This document shows positions 1 through 5,161 of a stretch of 5,161 nt of DNA, piece after piece (within the stretch, counting starts at the first letter, position 1; every line of letters starts with the position of its first letter). The stretch comes from Candidatus Roizmanbacteria bacterium CG_4_9_14_0_8_um_filter_34_12. GTDB lineage: Bacteria; Patescibacteriota; Microgenomatia; UBA1406; GWC2-37-13. The notes under the pieces are model-generated. The model worked only from the letters and a program-made list of their open reading frames with translations. It had not been told where the DNA came from and made no database searches. A program made the translations under genes and the position numbers. The DNA is taken from the NCBI GenBank assembly GCA_002789465.1, contig PFTH01000106.1:1-5161 (forward strand), written 5' to 3'.

Positions 1-388
1 AAGTCTCCTTTTCGCTACCTGCTCTTGCCTGGAGTTTCGTCTTGACCCATGTCCGACGCCCTGGATGGCTAGGATCAAAAAGCCGCTGGAGATAATTTGC
101 AGTGGAAATAGCAGTCCTCTGCCCCCAGATACCATCGATACCATCTTTGGACTTACCATATACGCCTAGATTGATCTCGCATCCCAATGGTGCGACTCTA
201 TTTTTTTCCGTTAGGAGAAACTTCTGTCGTCCTTTGAGCAGACTTCAGCTTCTGAATAGTGATTTTATCTCTGGCATATCTCCTGCCTTTTGGTGTGCCT
301 GTAACAATGATAAAATCGTCTTTGCAGGGAAATCAATCTCCTGGATGTCGGGAAGCGATTCTTTCTTCAAGACTTCTGTGTTTCTCAT
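1..388 (-). pseudogene. Interrupted, partial ORF with peptidoglycan-binding-like segment
   Basis: The minus strand reads in one frame from an ATG at 388-386 to the left edge, broken only by a TGA at 247-245. The frame is open further upstream to a stop near 454. Before the TGA are 47 residues (MRNTEVLKKESLPD...IKSLFRS) that I do not recognise. After it the frame continues SLLKGRQKFLL and then, at about 169-113, LGVYGKSKDGIDGIWGQRT. The pattern YGK-x-K-DG-DG-x-WG-x-x-T is typical of PG_binding_1 repeats of cell-wall hydrolases and endolysins, which hold an enzyme on peptidoglycan. The usual following helix is present (ISTANYLQRLF). Composition is about 45% GC by hand count, and nearer 50% in the first 180 bases, richer than the genes to the right. 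Possible readings are a decayed gene, a single nonsense mutation or sequencing error, or a TGA read through. A second minus frame is open over about 335-200 and ends in a stop at the A7 run (207-201). It could join the same PG-binding frame by a one-base shift, so a frameshift is an alternative explanation. The family call is moderate and the gene model is uncertain. Confidence 0.45.
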
Positions 389-394
389 AGGATA

Positions 395-423
395 TAGACA
401 GTGAGCATATTCTCTAGTATACT
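395..423 (+). promoter_or_regulatory. Sigma70-type promoter of the surface-protein operon
   Basis: The -35 element TAGACA (395-400) matches TTGACA at five of six positions. It is followed by exactly 17 bases and the -10 element TATACT (418-423), which matches TATAAT at five of six. Transcription would start near 429-431, a few bases before the earliest plausible start of the first gene. No other promoter of this quality was noticed in the short gaps between the downstream genes, so it probably drives the whole rightward cluster. The call rests on consensus match and placement only. Confidence 0.6.
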
Positions 424-444
424 GGTGCACTTGCAAAAATACAA
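416..444 (-). promoter_or_regulatory. Possible divergent promoter sharing the palindromic -10
   Basis: The -10 lies in AGTATACT (416-423), which is its own reverse complement, so the minus strand also reads TATACT. At 17 bp spacing the minus-strand -35 would be TTGTAT (444-439), which keeps the TTG but matches only three of six consensus bases. A transcript from it would start near 409, about 20 bases before the ATG at 388. Symmetric -10 elements are known to permit bidirectional initiation in bacteria. Activity here is inference. Confidence 0.3.
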
Positions 445-462
445 AAAACTGCTATCTTTCTT

Positions 463-1878
463 TTGTTTATTTTGGTTCTGCTTTTTTCAACAAACTCAAA
501 TGATGTTTTTGCGACTTGTACTCCAGAACAAACAGTTTGTGTGCCTGTTTCAACTCAATATCCTCAAGGTTGTAAAGCATGTAGTAGGGATGGTTTGAAT
601 TGGAATTCTGCTGCTTCAGAATGGTGTAATTGGTGTAATGGAAGTAGGTCTTCCTCCAGCTCCAGCCAGGCTTCATCAAGTTCATCGACTGCGGGTGGAT
701 CAGTAGATATAGAGCCAAATAATAATTTTAGTACGGCGTCTGGTCCATTAATCTCTGGTCAAACTTATAATTTACATATTGGTCCATCAGATCGCAATGA
801 TTATTTTTATATTAATTTACAAAGTCAACACAGCATAGAAGGGTTTTTAAGTAATTTTTCATCTTCAGTAAATTTGAGTTTTTATCTTTATTCATCAAAC
901 CGATGTGGAAACAACAACTGTTTAGTTGCATACAGTGGAGAACCTGGGAATGGTATTGATGAACATTTTCTTGCCAATAACATTATTTCTGGTAGATATT
1001 ATATTCGTGTTGTGTCACGTGTTGCGTCATTTACCGCAGATGATGATTATACATTAAGAGTTATTTATCAGGATGCGTCTTCCTCCTCTTCCAGCAGTAG
1101 TCGGGTGTCACTTCCACAAGATAATGTTCCTCCAAATCCAGCCAAAGATGTTAGGGTGGAATTTATACATGGTAACGGAACAACAATTGAGGACAGCATC
1201 AAATTCTCTTGGGCGTGGAATGGAGATCGAACTTGTGATGGTTGTGAACCAGCAGTAGAATATTGTGCCTTTGTGAAACCAACACCTGGTGGTCCGCTTA
1301 TCACTGGTTATTCAACCGGGCGTTCAACCGGACCAACGCCTTTTCCTTGTAATCCTGATGAATTTGGTCCTTTTTGGTGGCAGATTGTTAACGAAAGTAC
1401 AGGTCAAGTTTATAAACAATTTTATAGTGGAGCACAAAATATACAAAATATTATGAAAGGATTAACCATAAATGTATTAGATAATCAAGGCAGGCTCTAT
1501 CCACCCGGCGGAACAACTTACGCAGTTGTATGTACAGATGATGAATCTTTCAATAATCGTCATGATGTTTTTAGAATAGACATTGAAACACGCGATGCAC
1601 GAGGAAAAATTACTGGTTTGCAAGGTTCAACCTATCCTAACATAAAATCCATCAAGGCTTCTTGCTGTTTTAGTCAAGCAATGGGGAATGCTGATTGCAA
1701 CAAGAATACTGATAATAGCCCGATAATTGATAATAGTGATTTTACTATTTGGAAAGAGGAATATTTATCAACCAGATTGACCAAATGGTCTGATTTTGAT
1801 ACAAATTCGGTCGTTGCGTTGAAGGATTTTGAGATCTGGCGGCACAACCGTTACGATCCAAATCCAGGAAATTTTTAA
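463..1878 (+). CDS. Secreted multidomain protein with PPC-like and dockerin-like domains
   Basis: This is a 471-residue secreted protein without a recognisable enzyme. Numbering is from the TTG at 463. Residues 1-17 (FILVLLFSTNSNDVFA) are the hydrophobic end and cleavage region of a signal peptide; the frame is open back to a TAG at 415 and supplies the missing basic part (IQKTAIFLL) upstream. Mature residues 19-58 contain six cysteines, including CKAC (37-40) and CNWC (55-58). A Ser linker follows at 61-75. Residues 81-202 resemble a bacterial pre-peptidase C-terminal (PPC) domain: EPNNNFSTA, DRNDYFYINL and GRYYIRVVS...DDYTLRV. A second Ser linker is at 205-213. Residues 221-400 are Cys- and Trp-containing and unrecognised, with a possible FN3-like beginning (VPPNPAKDVRVEF). 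Residues 407-463 are dockerin-like: a first loop with a small insertion (D411, N413, N415, D423, D426) and a clean second loop DFDTNSVVALKD (444-455) followed by FEIWR. It is the first gene behind the promoter at 395-423. Secretion and dockerin are well supported. The start codon is doubtful: no ATG is in frame and no Shine-Dalgarno is seen. Confidence 0.85.
   Translation: MFILVLLFSTNSNDVFATCTPEQTVCVPVSTQYPQGCKACSRDGLNWNSAASEWCNWCNGSRSSSSSSQASSSSSTAGGSVDIEPNNNFSTASGPLISGQTYNLHIGPSDRNDYFYINLQSQHSIEGFLSNFSSSVNLSFYLYSSNRCGNNNCLVAYSGEPGNGIDEHFLANNIISGRYYIRVVSRVASFTADDDYTLRVIYQDASSSSSSSSRVSLPQDNVPPNPAKDVRVEFIHGNGTTIEDSIKFSWAWNGDRTCDGCEPAVEYCAFVKPTPGGPLITGYSTGRSTGPTPFPCNPDEFGPFWWQIVNESTGQVYKQFYSGAQNIQNIMKGLTINVLDNQGRLYPPGGTTYAVVCTDDESFNNRHDVFRIDIETRDARGKITGLQGSTYPNIKSIKASCCFSQAMGNADCNKNTDNSPIIDNSDFTIWKEEYLSTRLTKWSDFDTNSVVALKDFEIWRHNRYDPNPGNF
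643..687 (+). repeat. Poly-serine linker 1 of the first surface protein
   Basis: Residues 61-75 are almost all Ser, broken by Arg and Gln-Ala. The tract separates the six-cysteine module from the PPC-like domain. Codons mix TCC, TCA, TCG, TCT, AGC and AGT. Confidence 0.85.
1075..1101 (+). repeat. Poly-serine linker 2 of the first surface protein
   Basis: Residues 205-213 (Ala followed by eight Ser) separate the PPC-like domain from the unrecognised Cys/Trp-containing region. Both TCN and AGY codons are used. Confidence 0.85.
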
Positions 1879-1906
1879 ATAACATGATCAAAAATTAATA
1901 AATACT

Positions 1907-3331
1907 ATGATGAAAAAGAACTTAATCATCAAAATAGGCATAGTCATTATTATTACAGTTGTTGCCGCGGCATACCTCATATCTTATATCAACCGCAATA
2001 GTCGTCGATCAAAGGCAAGCGGCAGCAACGCCAATATTGCTGTGACTTTTCCTTTTTTAGACCAAGGAGTGTTATTAAACAGTCTCCAGCCAAATACGGA
2101 ATATAGATTCGGAGTGAACTTGACAAGCACGATCGGTAGAATTTCCGCCTTTAACTTAAAAATTAAATACCGCAGCGATATGTTTAATTTTCAGGAAGCT
2201 GTGCCTTCAACTATTACAGTGAGCAATCTTGATCAATTGCAGGTTGATAGTTTAATTAGTTCTGATAAGGATATTAATGGTTTGCACAGAGAAGCTCGTG
2301 TTGTAAAAGTCATCAAAAACCAAGCATCTTTGCTTCCAGCGATGGTGACAATATATTTTGTGTTCAAAACCAATAGTGACAGTGATGCTTTGACAAATGT
2401 CAACGTGCCTGATGCTTTGGTTTTTGAAGGGAAGGATTTTTCAAACGTAGTTGGTCCAGATACGAATGGTAGCGTTTTAAAATATATATTACCTGAAGAT
2501 ATTGCAATTGCTGCAACTATTGCTGACGCATCACTCGGCAGTTCAAGTTCATCCTCAAGCAACAGTTCATTAAATCCATTCTCAAGCTCTTCCTCAAGTA
2601 ATAGTTCAAGTAGTTCAGTTACCTCATCGAGTTCTTCTTCGTCGAGTATAGCTCCTCAAGTTATTATTATCCAACCTGTTACTGCAGTTGTTGTTCGAAG
2701 AGGTGAGGATTTGATTATTGATTGGAGTCAAAATCATCAAAGTACAACCACAGCACTATTTTATTACAACAGGAATAGACAATATATAGGTGGTCTGGAT
2801 AGTAATTTAGTACATAATATGGGAAGTAGTAATCGTTATACTTGGACAGTTGACATTGATCCTGGTGAATATTATCTTGAAGTAAATACATATGATGCAA
2901 CCAATCATAAAATAACTGGGGCTATGACTCCCAACACCATTACGGTTCAAGCAAATTCAAGCTCTTCATCAAGTAGTAGTAGTTCTAGTTCTGTTGCATC
3001 AAATAGCAGCTCAAGTTCATCAATCGCCAGTTCCTCCAGCTCCAGTAGTTCCAGACCTGCAAGTTCCAGCAGTTCAAGAGTAACATGTGAAAAAACAAAA
3101 GGTGATGCAAATTGTGATGGAAAGATTGATTTGACTGATTATTCAATTTGGCTTTTGGAGTTTAAAGGAAAGTGTGGGGTTGGAGCAGTTATTAATGCAG
3201 ATAGATGTCAAGATGATGGTGAAGTTCCTGAATATAAAGACGGTATATTAATGGATGCGGACTTTAATAATCTTAATGGCGTAACATTAGCAGACTATAG
3301 CAATTGGTACGCCAACTGGCCAGGAAAGTAA
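1907..3331 (+). CDS. Membrane-anchored protein: cohesin-like, Ig-like and dockerin-like domains
   Basis: This 474-residue protein is predicted to lie mostly outside the cell, anchored by one N-terminal membrane segment (residues 5-28, after MMKK). A basic stretch SRRSKA follows at 32-37. Residues 43-195 look like a cohesin-type beta-sandwich: alternating beta-rich sequence with TEYRFGVNLTS, GRISAFNLKIKYRSDMF and VTIYFVFKT, the arrangement by which cohesins present a dockerin-binding face. A Ser/Asn linker is at 211-248. Residues 249-349 resemble the Kre9/KNH-like Ser-Thr-rich anchored family: IIIQPVTAVVVRRGEDLIIDW near the start and YTWTVDIDPGEYYLEV near the end. A 40-residue Ser linker (350-390) leads to a type I dockerin-like domain (399-472). 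Its first loop is canonical (D400, N402, D404, D408, D411; GDANCDGKIDLTDYSIW). The second loop (452-463, DFNNLNGVTLAD) has Leu where Asp is expected at position 5. The gene begins 28 bases after the previous stop; tandem ATGs at 1907 and 1910 make the exact start ambiguous by one codon. Dockerin confidence is high and cohesin moderate. Confidence 0.88.
   Translation: MMKKNLIIKIGIVIIITVVAAAYLISYINRNSRRSKASGSNANIAVTFPFLDQGVLLNSLQPNTEYRFGVNLTSTIGRISAFNLKIKYRSDMFNFQEAVPSTITVSNLDQLQVDSLISSDKDINGLHREARVVKVIKNQASLLPAMVTIYFVFKTNSDSDALTNVNVPDALVFEGKDFSNVVGPDTNGSVLKYILPEDIAIAATIADASLGSSSSSSSNSSLNPFSSSSSSNSSSSSVTSSSSSSSSIAPQVIIIQPVTAVVVRRGEDLIIDWSQNHQSTTTALFYYNRNRQYIGGLDSNLVHNMGSSNRYTWTVDIDPGEYYLEVNTYDATNHKITGAMTPNTITVQANSSSSSSSSSSSSVASNSSSSSSIASSSSSSSSRPASSSSSRVTCEKTKGDANCDGKIDLTDYSIWLLEFKGKCGVGAVINADRCQDDGEVPEYKDGILMDADFNNLNGVTLADYSNWYANWPGK
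2537..2650 (+). repeat. Poly-serine/asparagine linker 1 of the second surface protein
   Basis: Residues 211-248 are Ser runs interrupted by Asn, LNPF and VT. They join the cohesin-like and Ig-like domains. Codons are mixed, so this is a protein-level repeat and not a simple DNA satellite. Confidence 0.85.
2957..3076 (+). repeat. Poly-serine linker 2 of the second surface protein
   Basis: Residues 351-390 hold four Ser runs separated by short Val-Ala, Asn, Ile-Ala and Arg-Pro-Ala breaks. They give a long flexible or extended tether in front of the dockerin-like domain. Codons are mixed TCN and AGY. Confidence 0.85.
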
Positions 3332-3360
3332 TATTTTTACAAAATTAAAGAAACTAACTA

Positions 3361-5061
3361 ATGAAAATTAAACTGATAATACTTGCTTCAATTGCTGTTT
3401 TAGCGTCAATTTTTCTTATAAAATATTTTGTTAGCTCAAGTCAAAAATCAAAAGCAGGTGAAAACGACGTTACCGTTGTTGTTAATCCGGTTTCGGGAAC
3501 AAAGAATTTAGATGAATTTGATATCACATACGTAATTTCTTCTGATGATCAAAATAAAAAAATTAATGGTGTAAATATGACTTTCACAGCAAATAATAAT
3601 TTGCAGATTATCAGTCTATCTCAAATCCCAAAAACATATCCAAGTGCCGATGATATATTTACAGCTGCAAATGAACCTACAATTAACGCGGCAAAAACCT
3701 CATTAAACTTTGCCTATTTAACATTAAGACCACAAAGTGAACTAACTAATTCAATTTTTTTCAAAATTCGCGTCAAGGGAAATGCGTCTGGAGCTGGAAC
3801 ATTAACATTGAGCCGTGTTAGCACAGAGATTACTGGGATATTAAACACCACATCGGTTTTATTTGGGATTAGCTCCACCAGCAACACTGACCCAAGCTTT
3901 ACATTTAACAGCGGAAGCACTGCTCCAGTAATTAATTTTAAATTTGATCCTGTAACCACTACAGTTGGAGCTAACATAGACAGTGCGATTGCAGTTTTTA
4001 AAATTGATGGCTTACCAACCGGGAAGGGTTTAACAACGTTTGAAGCAATTTTTTCATTTGATAAAAATGTCGCAGAAGCAGTCAATATTACGCCGAGTGA
4101 TACTGTTGTTGATAAATTTACCGAAGTTCATAAAACTATTGATAATAACATCGGTTCAATTAAATTGACATATTTAGCAAAACCGGTTGAAGGAATGGCC
4201 TTGGCAAACAATGCCAGATTTGATATTACCTTCAAACGAAAATCAACCTTAACTGCAATATCAACAACAAACACTTCTATTGATGCATCAACTGCAACCG
4301 GCGATATTACTGGTACTAATTATCAGATTAACAAAACTAATGGGCAGTTAGTAATTCATCCACGAACAACAAGTTCTTCCAGTTCATCCAGTCGTCAATC
4401 GTCTTCAAGTAGTTCCACCGTGTCGTCCAGCTCATCCAGTCGTCAATCGTCAAGCAGTTCTGCTGCAAGATCCAGTTCGTCAAGCAGTCGGCAATCATCA
4501 TCCGCCGGTCCTACCCCTATAGTCTTAATCAAAATGAAACTGCGTTTTCAAGGGATACTAACCAAGCCTTATGACATGACTCCACAAAATGTCAAGATCA
4601 ATGTGGTGAAAGAAGGGGAAAGTAATACCGGATTTGTTGAGACCAGTTTTGATCCGAACTATGATGGAACTTATAAAGGGATAATTGATGTTAATCCTGT
4701 TGACTATAATGCTAAATATTATATTTATATCAAGGGACCCAAACATCTTCAGAAAAAATTTTGTGATGCCTTACCTCAGTTAAATGCTCAAGGTTTTTAT
4801 AATTGCAGCAAAGCGAATATTTCATTACATGAAGGTGAGAACGACTTTGATTTTTCCAATATAAAACTTCTGGCTGGAGATTTGCCAGAACAGGAAAATA
4901 TGCAAAATGGAATAATTGACTCTTATGATCTATCTTTTATACGTTCAAGCATAGCTAACGCCACATATTCCGATACATGCGATATCAACTTAGATGAAAA
5001 ATGCGATTGGCAGGATTGGAGCTTAATGCTGGCATCAATGGCAGAAAAATATGATGAGTAA
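3361..5061 (+). CDS. Membrane-anchored double cohesin-like scaffold with C-terminal dockerin
   Basis: This 566-residue protein is anchored by an N-terminal membrane segment (residues 4-24), followed by SSQKSKA, very like the juxtamembrane SRRSKA of the preceding protein. Two cohesin-like beta domains follow at about 35-185 and 189-334. Both open with a VVNPVSGT / FKFDPVTTTVGA type strand and contain a repeated pattern of VNMTFTANNNLQII / FEAIFSFDKNVAEAV, then FFKIRVKG / RFDITFKRK; they look like diverged copies of one unit. Residues 338-381 are a Ser linker with RQS breaks. Residues 387-505 form another beta-rich module with KMKLRFQGI, YIKGPKHLQKKFCD and a cysteine pair (C468, C482), continuing into LLAGDLPEQ. 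The end (506-562) is dockerin-like: loop 1 is NGIIDSYD (516-523) with weak first ligands, and loop 2 is complete (D541, N543, D545, D549, D552). The gene starts with ATG 29 bases after the previous stop, without a clear Shine-Dalgarno. With two cohesins it is the best candidate for the scaffold. Modular structure is clear; binding partners are inferred. Confidence 0.88.
   Translation: MKIKLIILASIAVLASIFLIKYFVSSSQKSKAGENDVTVVVNPVSGTKNLDEFDITYVISSDDQNKKINGVNMTFTANNNLQIISLSQIPKTYPSADDIFTAANEPTINAAKTSLNFAYLTLRPQSELTNSIFFKIRVKGNASGAGTLTLSRVSTEITGILNTTSVLFGISSTSNTDPSFTFNSGSTAPVINFKFDPVTTTVGANIDSAIAVFKIDGLPTGKGLTTFEAIFSFDKNVAEAVNITPSDTVVDKFTEVHKTIDNNIGSIKLTYLAKPVEGMALANNARFDITFKRKSTLTAISTTNTSIDASTATGDITGTNYQINKTNGQLVIHPRTTSSSSSSSRQSSSSSSTVSSSSSSRQSSSSSAARSSSSSSRQSSSAGPTPIVLIKMKLRFQGILTKPYDMTPQNVKINVVKEGESNTGFVETSFDPNYDGTYKGIIDVNPVDYNAKYYIYIKGPKHLQKKFCDALPQLNAQGFYNCSKANISLHEGENDFDFSNIKLLAGDLPEQENMQNGIIDSYDLSFIRSSIANATYSDTCDINLDEKCDWQDWSLMLASMAEKYDE
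4372..4503 (+). repeat. Poly-serine linker of the third surface protein
   Basis: Residues 338-381 are Ser blocks of three to six punctuated by Arg-Gln (three times), Thr-Val and Ala-Ala-Arg. They connect the second cohesin-like domain to the C-terminal beta module and dockerin. Confidence 0.85.
4379..4451 (+). repeat. 25-bp imperfect direct repeat inside the serine linker
   Basis: Positions 4379-4403 and 4427-4451 are identical at 24 of 25 bases (t versus c at the fifth base) and lie 48 bases, or 16 codons, apart. Both encode the end of a Ser block plus Arg-Gln-Ser. The copy spacing keeps the frame, as expected for recent in-frame duplication of a linker unit. Confidence 0.75.
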
Positions 5062-5086
5062 TATTATTATTAATTAATCACTTTAT

Positions 5087-5161
5087 ATGGAACCAAATAC
5101 AGAAGTTCAAACAAATAAACCTTCACCAATGGTTATTGTTGGTGGAGGATTAATTTTAGTT
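5087..5161 (+). CDS. Start of a fourth operon gene, probable N-terminal membrane segment (partial)
   Basis: An ATG at 5087, 25 bases after the preceding stop, opens a frame that runs off the right edge for 25 codons: MEPNTEVQTNKPSP followed by MVIVGGGLILV. The short polar N-terminus followed by a hydrophobic, Gly-rich stretch suggests a single N-terminal membrane segment, unlike the basic MKIK/MMKK starts of the two genes before it. The same AT-rich gap type and spacing as the other genes suggest the same transcript. The product cannot be named from this fragment. Confidence 0.6.
   Translation, partial: MEPNTEVQTNKPSPMVIVGGGLILV

Noticed and set aside
102..404. 100-residue plus-strand ORF opposite the peptidoglycan-binding-like frame
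   Set aside because: No recognisable domain and no signal sequence; it overlaps the minus frame that carries the YGK-DG-DG-WG motif, so it is most likely a shadow.
401..598. 65-residue plus-strand ORF starting with GTG at 401 (MSIFSSILVHLQKYKKLL)
   Set aside because: Its hydrophobic stretch is the out-of-frame reading of the T-rich signal-peptide codons of the first surface gene, and the frame ends soon after.
2233..2562. 109-residue minus-strand ORF
   Set aside because: Lies antisense inside the cohesin-like domain of the second surface protein and has no recognisable domain of its own.
2537..3076. Serine-coding tracts as a CRISPR array or microsatellite
   Set aside because: There are no regular repeat-spacer units, the codons are mixed, and the tracts stay in frame within one protein.
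3714..4085. 123-residue minus-strand ORF
   Set aside because: Antisense to the two cohesin-like domains of the third protein; its Val/Leu/Thr-rich sequence follows from the complementary codons.
463..5061. Whole window using UGA as glycine (SR1/Gracilibacteria code)
   Set aside because: The three large genes have no in-frame TGA and use many GGN glycine codons; only the broken minus frame contains one.
5062..5086. Transcription terminator after the third surface gene
   Set aside because: The 25-base gap is AT-only-like sequence without a GC-paired stem and leads directly into another ATG, so read-through into a fourth gene is more likely.

Overview
The window looks like a piece of an uncultivated Patescibacteria (Candidate Phyla Radiation) genome, most likely Microgenomates-like. 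This is an inference from AT-rich genes without clear Shine-Dalgarno sites, long poly-serine linkers, and dockerin-like C-termini with 'DFEIWR', 'DYSIW' and 'LLAGDLP' motifs that I associate with surface proteins of that group. All three complete genes end in TAA and contain no in-frame TGA in about 1,500 codons. They therefore give no sign of the UGA=Gly code used by Gracilibacteria and Absconditabacteria.

Layout. Positions 1-388 (minus strand, running off the left edge) hold an interrupted reading frame. It encodes a peptidoglycan-binding-like segment and has one in-frame TGA at 245-247. Positions 389-462 are a short divergent spacer with a good sigma70-type promoter (TAGACA, 17 bp, TATACT) pointing right; its -10 lies in the perfect palindrome AGTATACT. 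Then follow three large plus-strand genes separated by 28- and 29-base AT-rich gaps, and after 25 bases the start of a fourth gene (5087 to the right edge). No terminator is visible between them, so they probably form one operon.

The three large proteins share one design: an N-terminal signal or membrane segment, beta-sandwich-type domains joined by poly-serine linkers, and a C-terminal dockerin-like pair of EF-hand calcium loops. Protein 1 (463-1878) is secreted. It has a six-cysteine module with two CxxC pairs, a PPC-like domain, a large unrecognised region and a dockerin. Protein 2 (1907-3331) is membrane-anchored, with a cohesin-like domain, a Kre9/KNH-like Ig domain and a dockerin. Protein 3 (3361-5061) is membrane-anchored, with two cohesin-like domains, a conserved C-terminal beta module and a dockerin.

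The three proteins together carry about three cohesin-like and three dockerin-like modules and no recognisable catalytic domain. The simplest model is a small calcium-dependent cell-surface scaffold: proteins 2 and 3 sit in the membrane, and dockerins, including that of secreted protein 1, plug into their cohesins. It could serve in attachment or in building a surface layer. The interaction itself is inferred from domain resemblance and is not proven by the sequence.
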